A DNA stretch of 64,000 nucleotides from Streptomyces olindensis (GTDB lineage: Bacteria; Actinomycetota; Actinomycetes; Streptomycetales; Streptomycetaceae), in NCBI GenBank assembly GCA_000696115.1, contig JJOH01000096.1, positions 88,027-152,026 on the forward strand, written 5' to 3'. The position numbers and the translations under genes are program-made. Of this stretch, positions 26,064 to 34,982 are shown one piece after another. Positions within the stretch are counted from its first letter, which is position 1. Every line of letters starts with the position of its first letter. The notes below the pieces were generated by a model. The model saw only the letters and a list, made by a program, of their open reading frames with translations. It was not told the origin of the DNA and ran no database searches.

Positions 26064-26430
26064 ATGGAGATCCGGACGTCCAGCCCCATGCGGGTGCGAG
26101 CGGCACACGTCGCAGACTGGCAAGCACTCAACGCGATCGACTCGACCGCCGCAGCAGGCGACGACGCACGGAGCGCACACATTCGGCGGTGGTTGGAACA
26201 GGGGTCCGTCCTCCTCGCCGAAGGCCCGTCAGGCATCGTGGGTTACAGCGTTCTGGAGTACACGTTCTTCGAACAGGGTTTCATCACCATGCTGATGGTC
26301 TCGCCAAACGCTCGCCGACGGGGCATCGGCGCTCACCTTCTCCAAGCGGCCGAAGCGACCTGCTCCGCCCCGAAGCTGTTCACCTCTACGAACGTCTCGA
26401 ACCATCCCAACTGCAACCGCTCAGAAGCTA
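26064..26430 (+). pseudogene. GNAT N-acetyltransferase, C-terminally truncated
   Basis: From ATG 26064 the sequence begins EIRTSSPMRVRAAHVADW and contains the acetyl-CoA site MLMVSPNARRRGIGAHLL. It proceeds to APKLFTSTNVSN, after which family members continue with a conserved hydrophobic strand and DEGDPE-type end. Here that end is replaced by unrelated sequence from about 26425, although the frame stays open to 26729. Truncation removes beta-strand 7, so activity is doubtful. Confidence 0.7.
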
Positions 26431-26689
26431 GAACAGACTCAACCCCGGCTGCGCGCATGCCTACGTGCTCGACAGGTTGCTGTCTCGTTGCCGCTGTGGA
26501 CGTGCCGGACCGGCCGGTTGGGCGTGGTGTGGTGATCCGCTGCCTTGGTGGCGCTGATGACGCCGCCTGCCGCGAGCAGGACAAGCTGCCTTGGCGGTGG
26601 CTGTTCAGCAAGCGCACGGAAGGCGGGACCAGTCGTGCCACCGACGGCGCGGCCAGTGGCACGCCCACCGACCGGGACTGCGGCCAGTG
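26431..26689. other. Unassigned sequence after the GNAT truncation
   Basis: About 260 bases. No motif recognised on either strand; probably a rearrangement joint. Confidence 0.35.
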
Positions 26690-27142
26690 TCACGCCGGAC
26701 TGATGACTTTCTTGCGTAGGTGGCCGTAGACCACCGACGTCCGTACGTCGGCGAGTTCCGGGCGTTTCGCCAGCTTTTCCAGGACCACTGCGTGGAGGTG
26801 GTCGGTGTCCCGGACGGCGACGTGTACGAGGAAGTCGTCGTTGCCGGTGAGGACGAAGATCGAGACGACTTCGGGCATCGCCTCCAGGAAGGTCTGGAAG
26901 GCTTCGATCACGGCACGTGTCGGCGGGCGGACGCGTACGGCGATCACCGCCTGCAATCCCCGGCCGATCGCCGCGAGGTCTGCCTCCGCGTGAAACCCCG
27001 TCAGGACACCGCTTCTGCGCAGTGACCGGACGCGCTCCAGACACGTCGACGGGGCGATGCCGAGTTCCTCCGCCATGTCCCGGTTGGTGCGCCGACCGTC
27101 CTCCTGCAACATCCGCACCAATGCCGAATCTAGTTCGTCCAC
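26690..27142 (-). CDS. Lrp/AsnC-family regulator
   Basis: 150 residues from GTG 27142. The N-terminal helix-turn-helix DGRRTNRDMAEELGIAPSTCLERVRSL is followed by the RAM effector domain with VVSIFVLTGNDDFLVHVAVRD. It diverges from an EamA exporter, a pairing well known for amino-acid export control (Lrp/AsnC senses an amino acid and switches on the exporter). A CCGAA-N5-TTCGG palindrome lies between them. Confidence 0.93.
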   Translation of the reverse strand: MDELDSALVRMLQEDGRRTNRDMAEELGIAPSTCLERVRSLRRSGVLTGFHAEADLAAIGRGLQAVIAVRVRPPTRAVIEAFQTFLEAMPEVVSIFVLTGNDDFLVHVAVRDTDHLHAVVLEKLAKRPELADVRTSVVYGHLRKKVISPA

Positions 27143-27164
27143 GCTTGCCTCACTCCGCGAGATT

Positions 27165-27179
27165 CCGAAGGTAATTCGG
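27165..27179. promoter_or_regulatory. Likely Lrp operator
   Basis: CCGAA-GGTAA-TTCGG inverted repeat, 23 bases before the Lrp start and 109 bases before the exporter start. Confidence 0.55.
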
Positions 27180-27287
27180 CCTCTTCGCATTGCTGTCGAT
27201 GATCTTGTTAGTCTCCAGCCTACTTGGCTGACGTTCGTTCGGTCACGGCGTGGTAGGCGGCACTGGGCAGCGGAGGGGCGGCTCGAT

Positions 27288-28334
27288 ATGCGTGAACGTG
27301 GAACCACTGTTGGGGCGGTGTGTGCGGTCATGGCAGCCGCACTGTTCTGGAGCAGTTCGTACGCGGTGACCAAGCGCGTGCTGGAGGACGCCGGCCCGCT
27401 CAGCATCGGCGCCATCCGGTTCACCCTCGCGGCGTTACTCCTGGGCGTGATGGTACGGATGAGCCGGCACCGCCCGGCCCGGCCGGCCCCCAGGCAGAGG
27501 CGGCAGCTCTACCTGAGCGGCTTCCTCGGTATCACGGTGTACTTCATCCTGGAGAACGTCGGCGTCGATCTGTCCACGGCATCCGACGCGTCGCTGATCG
27601 TGGCCACGTACCCGCTGATGACGATGGTGGTAGAACTGGTCGTCTTCCGCACGCGGATGCCGCTGCTGAGGGTGACCGGCGTGCTGCTGGCTACCGTCGG
27701 CGCCTTCCTCGTCGTACGCAACGGCGCCGAGGCCGGGGGCAGTTCGCGCTGGCTGGGGGACATCCTGCTGCTGCTCGGCGGGTTGGCCTGGGCCGGCTAC
27801 AACGTGCTCGGCAAACGCGCGAGCGCCGGCCAGGACGCTACGAGCGTCACCTACTACCAGACCCTGGCAGGCGCGGGCGGCTTCCTGCTCGCGTCCCTGC
27901 TGGAGGCCGACGAGTGGCGGATGCCGGGTGCGACCGCGTCAGCGCTGCTGGCCTACCTGGCCGTGGCGTGCTCGGTCGGCGGCTTCCTGCTCTACAACTA
28001 CGGCCTGCGCGCGATGGCGTCGAGTGTCGCTGTCAACATCCTCAATCTGGTCCCGGTCTTCGGTGTCATCGGCGCCGTCGTGATCAACGGTGAGTCGATC
28101 AGGCCCGCCCAGGTCACGGGCGGCCTGATCATCATCGTCGGAGTGGCGCTGGGCATGATGGACAGGGAACAGGGAGCTATGGAGAAGCTGGACGCGCGGG
28201 GCAGCGAACCCGCCGGGACTGCGACCGCCCGGACCGCGGCGGAGGTCAGGCCCACGCGGGACAAGCCCGAAGCGGACGTACCGACTGCTGCGTATGGAGT
28301 GATCAACGGGGCACCGCGACGAGTTCTGGATTGA
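27288..28334 (+). CDS. EamA/DMT-family exporter with a TTA codon
   Basis: 348 residues from ATG 27288. Ten hydrophobic helices form two EamA repeats; AALFWSSSYAVTKRVLEDAGP and GGLAWAGYNVLGKRA are the repeat starts. The tail after about residue 295 is hydrophilic (Ala/Glu/Thr-rich) and unusual in length. EamA proteins of this type export amino acids or metabolites, here presumably the ligand of the divergent Lrp regulator. Codon 50 (27435-27437) is TTA, the rare leucine codon read by the bldA tRNA in Streptomyces, so translation would be tied to development. Confidence 0.88.
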   Translation: MRERGTTVGAVCAVMAAALFWSSSYAVTKRVLEDAGPLSIGAIRFTLAALLLGVMVRMSRHRPARPAPRQRRQLYLSGFLGITVYFILENVGVDLSTASDASLIVATYPLMTMVVELVVFRTRMPLLRVTGVLLATVGAFLVVRNGAEAGGSSRWLGDILLLLGGLAWAGYNVLGKRASAGQDATSVTYYQTLAGAGGFLLASLLEADEWRMPGATASALLAYLAVACSVGGFLLYNYGLRAMASSVAVNILNLVPVFGVIGAVVINGESIRPAQVTGGLIIIVGVALGMMDREQGAMEKLDARGSEPAGTATARTAAEVRPTRDKPEADVPTAAYGVINGAPRRVLD

Positions 28335-28662
28335 AGTCGCCTAGCGCTGCCGAGACCGGCCTGCGTTGAGTGAAGGGCTCCTGGCACTGCTTGCCTCCTC
28401 CCCGCCTGTCCGGGCACGACGAAGGAATCGGCCACGTGTTGCGCCGGCCCGGCCCCTCGACGCCCGCATCCCGCAGTGCGTCGATGTCCAGGAGCGGTGT
28501 TTCTGACCAAAGGCGGGGGTGCTCCGGCCCGGGTTGACCTGTCGGGCGTGTGGCTGTGGTCGGGCGACACCGGTCCCGCTCGCGGAGCCTGTAACGCCCA
28601 CTGGCGTTTCACCTGAGCGGTACTCAGGAGCTAGGTGTGCTGTTCCGGGACGTTGGTGACGG
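28335..28662. other. Gap before the IS481 remnant
   Basis: About 330 bases with no recognised gene or clean terminal repeat. Likely scrap at the edge of the element. Confidence 0.35.
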
Positions 28663-29417
28663 GTGAGACGCCTTGAGCGGTTCTTCCACTGGGCACACCG
28701 CTACCGGCTGGAGGGGACAGCGGGCATGCAGGACCGCCCCAGCTGCCCAGACCACCAGCCCCGCCGTACCCAGGGCACCATCGAGGAGCAGGTCGTGCGC
28801 CTGCGGCGCGAGCACCGCATCGGCCCGGTGCGGCTGGCCACCCGCTGCGGCATAGCCGCTTCCACCGCCCACCGCAGCCTCAAGCGCCACGGCCTGCCCG
28901 TCCTGGCCGCCATCGGCCGGGCCACCGGCGAACCCGTGCGCCGCTTTGAGTGCTCCAGGCCCGGCGAACTGCTCCACATCGACGTCAAGAAACTCGGCCA
29001 CATCCCCGACGGCGGCGGCTGCAAGGCCCTGGGCCGCGCAGCCGGCCGGGCCAACCAGGACCGGCGCGACGGCACCAGATACGCCTACCTGCACACCGCC
29101 CTGGACGACCACTCGCGCCTGACCTACACCGAGGACCTGCCCGACGAGAAAGCCGCCAACCTGCGCCGCCTTCCTGCACCGAGCTGCCGCCTGATTCGCC
29201 GCACGCGGCGTCACCGTCGAGCGGGTCCTGACGGACAACGCCTGGACCTACACCGAGAACACCTGGCGCGACACCTGCCGCGCCCTGGGCATCAGCCCTC
29301 GCCGGACGCGCCCCGGGGCGGCCCCAGGCCAACGGCAAGGTCGAACGCTTCCACCGCACCCTGCTCGACGAATGGACCTACCACCGGCCCTACACCTCAC
29401 AGGCCGAACGCCCGCTG
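28663..29417 (+). mobile_element. IS481-family transposase remnant
   Basis: HRYRLEGTAGMQDRPS, then TIEEQVVRLRREHRIGP and LLHIDVKKLGHIPDGGG are the helix-turn-helix and first DDE block of IS481 transposases, ending LHTALDDHSRLTYTED. The N-terminus is truncated. A frameshift near 29160 leads into AAFLHRAAA, then a TGA replaces a Trp codon. TVERVLTDNAWTYTENTWR (second DDE Asp region) follows, and another shift near 29310 leads into NGKVERFHRTLLDEW (third acid). At least two frameshifts and one stop make it inactive. No terminal inverted repeats were identified. Confidence 0.88.
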
Positions 29418-29612
29418 AGGGATCGAGGCTGCCCATGCCACGGCGCTTGTCCGGGACAGCGGCTCCTGGGATCCGGACAGCTCTGTGACCAGGACGGACG
29501 CATCTGGGCTGTCCGGGACAGCTGCTCGCCGTTGTGCCGCCCCAGCGCATCCAGGACCTTCTGCTCATGCGGACGACACGGGTGCCGCCCGGTGTCGACG
29601 AAGGTTGGGGGG

Positions 29613-30581
29613 ATGTCCGTGCGCTTGGTTCGGCTCGTCACGGGGGGACGGCTCACGTTGTCGGCCGTGCTCATCTCGGTGTCTCTGGGCGGGTGTACCT
29701 CGCGGGTCACCACGCCTGCGGGCGAGCCACAGGCACCACCCCGGTCAGTACTGGAGGCATCGGCACCGTTGCCCTTGGACGCCTACACGCTGTCACCCGA
29801 GGCACAGGAACGGTCCGACCGGGCTCAGGCGGCACTGGAGCAGGCTTGTCTGCACCGGTTCGGGCTGCGCTGGCCCGGCCCCGACGAGCACGCGCTGCTT
29901 GCCGGAAAGCGGCTTTCGGCTTCACGGCTGGCCACGCGATTCGGGCTGATCGACGCGGACCAGGCAGAGCACTACGGGTACCACGCACCGCCCTGGAGCC
30001 TGCACAACACCGAGTTCCAACGGGCCATGGCGACCACGGACCGCGTGCACGCCTCGGGCGACGTGGAAAAGGTGCTGCACGGGCTGGTCCGCGACTGGGA
30101 GGGCAGCGCCGTACCCGAAGGAGGTTGCCGAGGTGAAGCGTTTCGGACGCTTGCACCCGATGTGAAGCAGGCGAATTACCGGGACCTCCCCCGCAGGCTG
30201 ACGGCACAGGCCGCCAAGGAGGCTGCGGGGGACCCTCAGGTCATCGCGAAGTCGCGGCAGTGGGCGTCGTGCATGAGCCGGGCCGGCCACCGTTATGCCT
30301 CACCGACTGCGGCCGCGCGGGACCCGCGGTGGGCGCGGAGCCGAGAGCCGGATGGCAGGGAGACAGCGGTGGCTGAGGCGGACGTGCGCTGCAAGAAGGT
30401 CGCCGGATATCTGGCCACTCTTCTCGAGACGACAGCCCGACGGCAGCGACTGCTCATCGACCAGCACAGTCACGAACTCGGCCTGCTGAAGCAGTACCAG
30501 GCCGAACGCGCGGCGAACGTCAACAAGGCGCTCGCCGCGAGAACGGCACCGTCCGGAAGACCCCGACAAGGAAAGGGTTGA
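29613..30581 (+). CDS. Lipoprotein, second member of the paired module family
   Basis: 322 residues from ATG 29613. The signal peptide ends in L-G-G-C (Cys28), a canonical lipobox. The mature protein is helical and polar and holds a further five cysteines, including QACLHRFGLRWPGP, GGCRGEAFRTL, WASCMSRAGHRY and ADVRCKKVAGYLA. The first two correspond to the DHCLTRQGL and DGCLARAQQHL segments of the shorter lipoprotein at 12140, so the two are homologous. The Streptomyces family is uncharacterised. The end overlaps the TTG/ATG region of the next gene, again a small secreted protein. Confidence 0.8.
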   Translation: MSVRLVRLVTGGRLTLSAVLISVSLGGCTSRVTTPAGEPQAPPRSVLEASAPLPLDAYTLSPEAQERSDRAQAALEQACLHRFGLRWPGPDEHALLAGKRLSASRLATRFGLIDADQAEHYGYHAPPWSLHNTEFQRAMATTDRVHASGDVEKVLHGLVRDWEGSAVPEGGCRGEAFRTLAPDVKQANYRDLPRRLTAQAAKEAAGDPQVIAKSRQWASCMSRAGHRYASPTAAARDPRWARSREPDGRETAVAEADVRCKKVAGYLATLLETTARRQRLLIDQHSHELGLLKQYQAERAANVNKALAARTAPSGRPRQGKG

Positions 30582-30583
30582 TC

Positions 30584-30948
30584 ATGAAGCGTGTACAGCT
30601 CCCTTGGCTCGGCGCGATCGCGGCGGGACTCGTCGTCGCCGTGACCGCAAGCCCGGTCAACGCCGCGCCGGCGGATCAGGGCTCCGATTTCGCCACCCAC
30701 AGCTACGACGCGACCGTTCTGACCGTCTGCGACGTGGAGACGGCAACTCCGTGTGGGCCGGCTATTACATAGAGGGCGGCAGCTCCTACCAGACCGCCTC
30801 GGTCCTCTACGACGACGACCCCGACAGCATCGACTGCACGGAGTGGGGCACGTACCCGGTACGCGACTTCAGGGTCGTCGAAGACAACCCCAACAGCAGT
30901 TCCAACTACTACGGGCCTTGGCACGGGGAGCCCGTCTACGGCAACTGA
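30584..30948 (+). pseudogene. Small secreted protein broken by a one-base frameshift
   Basis: From ATG 30584 a signal peptide (about 1-27, cleavage near VNA-AP) leads to SYDATVLTVCDVE; that frame stops at 30772. A shift near 30738-30744 restores GDGNSVWAGYYIEGGSS ... DCTEWGTYPVRDF ... GEPVYGN to a TGA at 30948. The joined product would be about 120 residues with two Cys. It takes the same position after a lipoprotein as the I36-like protein at 12628. Sequencing error is possible because the rest is intact. Confidence 0.7.
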
Positions 30949-31378
30949 GCCGATGAGGGCGGCTCGGCTCCCGAGTCAGCCACCTGCAGCCCGCATGGAG
31001 CAGGCGTGGTGGCGTAGTCGGCGTGGTGGTGGAGAGGGTGGGTGAGTGGGGGTTTCCGGCAGGGGATCGGTTCGGTGGTCTCGTTGCTGTTCTCGGGAAT
31101 GGACGAGAGACGCCGTCCGCAGCCTCACCGCCCACGCTGTGGTGGGAGTCGGCGGCCTGTTCGTGGAGCGGGGGTCCGATGGTGGCACCGTCGGTCTGGT
31201 GGGGTTGTCGGGGCTGCATGCGCAGCTCGTCCACGATGCCGCGACCCGGGTGGCGGCGAGGCGGAATGAACGTCCCTGACCGGGCCGGGCGCCGGTAGCG
31301 CCCCAGCAGAAGCCGTCGACCCCCGCACCCTCGAACCCCGCATCAAAGGCTCCAAGACCGAACGCTCCGAGAGCGACC
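30949..31378. other. Region upstream of tpg without the expected tap gene
   Basis: About 430 bases. In Streptomyces chromosomes and linear plasmids tpg usually follows tap (about 740 codons). Here only short frames are present (for example 31046-31279), none recognisable as Tap, so tap is lost or this copy never had one. Confidence 0.5.
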
Positions 31379-31936
31379 ATGACCCTGTTCGGGGACGGCC
31401 TGGACGCCGCGTTGCAGAAGGCGTTCACCCGCCCGGCACCCAAGACCGCGCCCGCGCAGATGCGCTACCTGGTCAAGCAGCTCAAGAGCACCAAAGCGGT
31501 CGCCCAGACGCTGAGCATCTCCCAGCGCACCGTCGAAAGCTACGTGAAAAACCGGATCAGAAAGCCTCGCGCCGACCTCGACGCGCGCCTGGAGCGTGAG
31601 GTGCTCAAGCGGTGGCAGCCCCAGGTCCGCGCCCGGGCCAAGGAGCGGGCGGCGACCACCGGCGGCATTGTCATCGACACGCGCGCCCGCATCGGCTACA
31701 CCGCCCCGATCGGCACGACCGACGACGCCCGGCTCCGGCACCTGACCGTCGCGCTCCCGCCGCAATACGCCGCCCGCCTCTTCGACGCCCAGCAGGCCGG
31801 CGCCGCCGAGCAGCAACTGCAGCAGATCGCCGCCGAAGGCCTCAAGGAGATGTACTTCCAGGACGGCGGCCGCCGCGCCGGCAGCCTGGAGGAAGTCCGC
31901 TTCACAGACGTCGAGCACCTGGAGTTCGACCTCTAG
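31379..31936 (+). CDS. tpg: Telomere-protecting terminal protein Tpg
   Basis: 185 residues, the standard length of Tpg. The start MTLFGDGLDAALQKAFTRP and the QMRYLVKQLKSTKAVAQTL block are very close to known Tpg proteins. Residues 38-57 form a helix-turn-helix. TTGGIVIDTRARIGY and IGTTDDARLRHLTVALPPQY follow; Thr114, the residue I recall as the DNA-linked one in S. coelicolor Tpg, is conserved. Tpg primes end-patching and stays covalently bound to the 5' ends of linear replicons. Its usual partner Tap is not adjacent. It may be a spare copy, possibly derived from a linear plasmid. Confidence 0.93.
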   Translation: MTLFGDGLDAALQKAFTRPAPKTAPAQMRYLVKQLKSTKAVAQTLSISQRTVESYVKNRIRKPRADLDARLEREVLKRWQPQVRARAKERAATTGGIVIDTRARIGYTAPIGTTDDARLRHLTVALPPQYAARLFDAQQAGAAEQQLQQIAAEGLKEMYFQDGGRRAGSLEEVRFTDVEHLEFDL

Positions 31937-32079
31937 CCGCTGGGTTGGGCGTAGAGCACGACGATGACCGCATGAGCCGAAGCACGATGGTTGTCACATA
32001 GGCAAGCTGGTTGTCACCGACGGCGTTGTGGGCCATTGAGCCTGAGCGCGACAGGTCGACAGGTGTGGTCATCCGTGTC

Positions 32080-32222
32080 CGGCCTCCTACATCCCGCACA
32101 CGACTCCCGAGCGGACCGACCAGGTCCGCAACCAGGCCCGGCGAGGCAGCCGCGGAGGCCGCCCGCCGGCCTTCGACCGCGAGGTCTACAAGCACCGCAG
32201 CGTCGTGGAACGGTCCTTCAAC
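32080..32222 (+). mobile_element. IS5-family transposase fragment A
   Basis: SYIPHTTPERTDQVRNQARR and then GGRPPAFDREVYKHRSVVER are the last third of IS5-type DDE transposases, with the final acidic residue in VVERSFNR. Only about 45 codons remain, cut at 32222 by another element. Confidence 0.8.
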
Positions 32223-32809
32223 CGCAGGAGATCCTGCGCTGCCATGTGCGGGAGCGGGCCCGGCGATTAGAGGACCCGTCCCTGGTCATCATCGACACCC
32301 GATCCGTCCGCGTGGCGGCGGAGGTGCCGAAGACGACGACGGGACTGGACACGAACAAGAAGACGCCCGGCCGGAAGCGGGGATTTGCCGTCGACGTGTT
32401 GGGCCTGGTCATCGGTGTGGTTGTCCTCGCGCTAGCGTGAGGACAACGAGGCTGGCATCGCCCTGCTGGACCAGGCGGCCGAACGGTGCGGGATGCGCCT
32501 GGAGAAAGTCCTGGTCGACCAGGACTTCAAGGACGCCGTGATCACCCACGGGCGGTGAAGGACATCACTGTCGAGGTTGTCCGCCGCAACCCCGAGGACC
32601 AGGGCAAGGACTTCGTTCCGCAACCGAAGCGATGGGTAGCGGAGCAGGTCAACGGCACCCTCATGTTCAACCGGCGCCTCGCCCGGGACTACGACCATCG
32701 TCCCGACAACGCCGCCTCCCGCGTCTACTGGGCCTCCACCGCGGGCATGCTCCGCCGCCTCACCACGCCCAGCCCCGCCTGGCGCGACGAGGTGGAGCTG
32801 GCCGCGTGA
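32222..32809 (+). mobile_element. IS5-family transposase remnant B
   Basis: QEILRCHVRERARRLEDPSL leads into LVIIDTRSVRVAAEVPKTTT (first DDE Asp) and KKTPGRKRGFAVDVLGLVIG. After a shift near 32437, DNEAGIALLDQAAERCGMRL and VLVDQDFKDAV follow (second Asp). A second shift near 32556 leads to PKRWVAEQVNGTLMFNRRLARDYDH (third acid) and the end AWRDEVELAA. Two frameshifts plus a missing N-terminus mean it is dead. The stop overlaps the GTG of an accessory gene, as in intact copies of this element. Confidence 0.85.
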
Positions 32810-33205
32810 ACGTCATCGAACTCCTGCGGCTGTTGCAGGCCGAACACGACGAGACCGCCGCGCGGGCCGACAGCCTGGGCGAGCAGATCGAGCGGCTGAC
32901 CACCACACTCGTCGAGACCGAGGCCCGCCTGGCCGAGTTCACCGTGACCCGCAAGGTCATCGACGCCCTGCCCCCGCCCGACGACGAACCGGCCCTCGCG
33001 GAGGCCGCCACGGTCCGCCAGCGCATCGTGACCGCCTTCACCGGAGCACCCCGGGCGGGTCTTCCGCGTCCGCGACCTACACGAACTCCTCAAGCTGCCT
33101 ACCGACGAGCCCTCGATCAACGTCACCCGCTCCCGCCTGGGACGACTCGTCCGCCAGGGACTCCTCGACCAACCCGGACGCGGCCAATACCGGAAACGGA
33201 ATTAA
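32806..33205 (+). pseudogene. IS-associated small winged-helix-like gene, copy 1 (frameshifted)
   Basis: From GTG 32806 the protein begins NVIELLRLLQAEHDETAARA with a long coiled coil (about 1-50). A one-base shift near 33050 then gives VFRVRDLHELLKLPTDEPSI and SRLGRLVRQGLLDQPGRGQY, which looks like a winged helix, ending at TAA 33205. It overlaps the transposase stop by GTGA. A second, shorter copy lies at 34783-34982. I know this gene only as a companion of the neighbouring IS5-type transposase; function unknown. Confidence 0.65.
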
Positions 33206-33252
33206 CGTCCTCTGAGTGGAGCGGGTTGTGGTGTCGGGGGATGGGGTGCCGG

Positions 33253-34068
33253 TCAGGCGGGCAGCTGGTTGAGCTTGCGGATCTGCCGGTCGAAGGCCCG
33301 GGAGGGGACGAGGCGGCGGAGGGCGCTGACGCGTCCGGCGGTCGGCCCGGCGGGGTAGCGCAGCCTCGGCTTCGGGTCGGTCGCCGCAGCGACGATCGCC
33401 TTGGCGACGGTGGCGGGATCGTCGCCGTCCTTCATCGCCGCGCCCATCACGCGCTCGAAGACCTGCCGCTGCTGCTCGTAGACCGGCAGAGGCATGGCGG
33501 GTTTCGGGGAGTTCGCCTCGAACGCCGTCCTGGTCACGGCGGGCTCGACGAGCAGTACGCGGACGCCGTGCTGGCGGACCTCGTGGTCCATGGACTCGGA
33601 GTAGCCCTCGACCGCGTGCTTGGACGCGGCGTAGGCGGCCATGTATGGCGCGGGGACGAACCCGAGGACGGACGAGATGTTGATGATCCGGCCGCGGCCT
33701 TGGGCGCGCATGTGCGGCAGGACGGCCTTGGTCATGCGGATCAGGCCGAAGACGTTGATGTCGAACAGCTGCTGGTCCTGGGCAAGGGAGCGTTCCTCGC
33801 CGGCGCCGGCGGAGCCGATGCCGGCGTTGTTGACCAGGACGTCGATCCGCCCGAACTTCTCGATCACGCGGTCGACCGCGCGGGCGACCGAGGTGTCGCT
33901 GGCCACGTCGAGGTCGAGGAACGTCACGCCGTCGCGGCGGGCATCCCCGGAGGCTCGGCGGCTCGTTCCGACGACCTCAAATCCTGCGTCGACGAGCGCG
34001 AGCGCGGCCGCTTTGCCGATGCCTGACGATGCTCCGGTCACGAGTGCTACCGGCCGGTTTGTGGTCAT
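33253..34068 (-). CDS. Short-chain dehydrogenase/reductase
   Basis: 271 residues, classical SDR. TGASSGIG (11-18) binds NAD(P), NNAG (80-83) stabilises the sheet, and catalytic Tyr146 and Lys150 sit in YAASK with Ser132/133 before them. The basic residues in TSRRAS after strand 2 favour NADP. It is divergent from a TetR gene with near-palindromic sites between, so it is presumably repressed by that protein. Typical substrates are small ketones/aldehydes; none can be named. Confidence 0.92.
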   Translation of the reverse strand: MTTNRPVALVTGASSGIGKAAALALVDAGFEVVGTSRRASGDARRDGVTFLDLDVASDTSVARAVDRVIEKFGRIDVLVNNAGIGSAGAGEERSLAQDQQLFDINVFGLIRMTKAVLPHMRAQGRGRIINISSVLGFVPAPYMAAYAASKHAVEGYSESMDHEVRQHGVRVLLVEPAVTRTAFEANSPKPAMPLPVYEQQRQVFERVMGAAMKDGDDPATVAKAIVAAATDPKPRLRYPAGPTAGRVSALRRLVPSRAFDRQIRKLNQLPA

Positions 34069-34091
34069 GTGGGGACCTCCTCAGCGATTGG

Positions 34092-34113
34092 ATTATGATC
34101 GTAATGCAATTAC
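34092..34113. promoter_or_regulatory. TetR operator region between SDR and TetR genes
   Basis: ATTATGATCGTAAT (34092-34105, one mismatched pair) overlaps GTAAT-GCA-ATTAC (34101-34113, perfect 5-bp arms). This AT-rich island in GC-rich DNA probably holds the promoters and operator for the divergent pair. Confidence 0.6.
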
Positions 34114-34174
34114 TCTAGGATGGGAGTCGGCAAGCGGCAAGCGGCCTCCCGGCCGGGGCGACGAGGAGGAGTGC

Positions 34175-34786
34175 GTGGCGCGCTACACGAAAGAACACAA
34201 GCAGGCGACGCGGCAGCGGATCATCGAGGCCGCCGGCCGCCGGTTCAAGAAGGACGGCATCGACGGCTCCGGAGTCTCCACGCTGATGTCGGACGCGGGG
34301 CTGACCAACGGCGCCTTCTACGCCCACTTCGCCTCCAAGGAGGACCTCGTCGCGAACACCGTCGCCGACCAGCTGGGCGCGCAGAACGCGAACCTTGAAG
34401 CACTCGCGCCCGGCCGCGCCGGGCTCGAACAGTTCGTCCGCGCCTACCTGTCCGCCGAGCACCGTGACGACCCCGAGAACGGCTGCCCCACGGCCGCTCT
34501 CCTCGATGAGATCGGGCGATGCACGGACGCGACCAAGCAGGCGTTCACCGACGGCCTGCTGACCGTCATCGACGACATCGCCGCCCGCCTGGCACCCGAC
34601 AGCCCGCCCTCGGCACGCGCACAGGCGCTCGGCGTCTTCGCCATGATGGTCGGGACGCTCCAACTCGCCCGCGCCCTGGCTGATCCCAAGCTCGCCGACG
34701 ACGTCCTCGACCAGGGTGTCCACAACGCCCTCGCGCTGCTGGACGCCGGACCTGTCCGGCAGCGCCGCGTCCGACGGCCTTCGTGA
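34175..34786 (+). CDS. TetR-family regulator (TetR_C-6/AcrR-like)
   Basis: 203 residues from GTG 34175, with GAGGAG 12 bases upstream. The helix-turn-helix ends GLTNGAFYAHFASKEDL; the C-terminal domain contains ENGCPTAALLDEIGR. This subgroup regulates adjacent oxidoreductases and detoxification genes in response to electrophiles or drugs. It is likely the repressor of the divergent SDR. The last codons overlap the second copy of the IS-associated gene by GTGA, so its natural 3' neighbourhood has been replaced. Confidence 0.9.
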   Translation: MARYTKEHKQATRQRIIEAAGRRFKKDGIDGSGVSTLMSDAGLTNGAFYAHFASKEDLVANTVADQLGAQNANLEALAPGRAGLEQFVRAYLSAEHRDDPENGCPTAALLDEIGRCTDATKQAFTDGLLTVIDDIAARLAPDSPPSARAQALGVFAMMVGTLQLARALADPKLADDVLDQGVHNALALLDAGPVRQRRVRRPS

Positions 34787-34982
34787 GGGCGCGCCGTCTG
34801 GCGATCGTGAATGCCTTCAACCAGCACCCCGACCAGGCGTTCCGGGCACGCGAGCTGCACGAACTCCTCGGCATGCCCACTGACGAGGCGTCCGTCAACA
34901 TCACCCGCAGCGCCTCGGACGCCTCACCAGTCAAGGCTTCCTCACCCAACCCGGACGAGGCCGCTACCAAAAACGGACTTAA
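34783..34982 (+). pseudogene. IS-associated winged-helix-like gene, copy 2 (5'-truncated, frameshifted)
   Basis: AIVNAFNQHPDQAFRAREL and HELLGMPTDEASVNITRS correspond to the C-terminal half of the gene at 32806. A missing base near 34912 shifts the frame; the other frame reads LTSQGFLTQPGRGRYQKRT to a TAA at 34982. The following AACGTCC-CTCA matches the bases after copy 1, so the homology extends beyond the coding end. The coiled-coil half is absent. Confidence 0.7.

Noticed and set aside
30949..31378. A tap remnant upstream of tpg
   Set aside because: The short frames there do not resemble Tap as I know it; left as unassigned.
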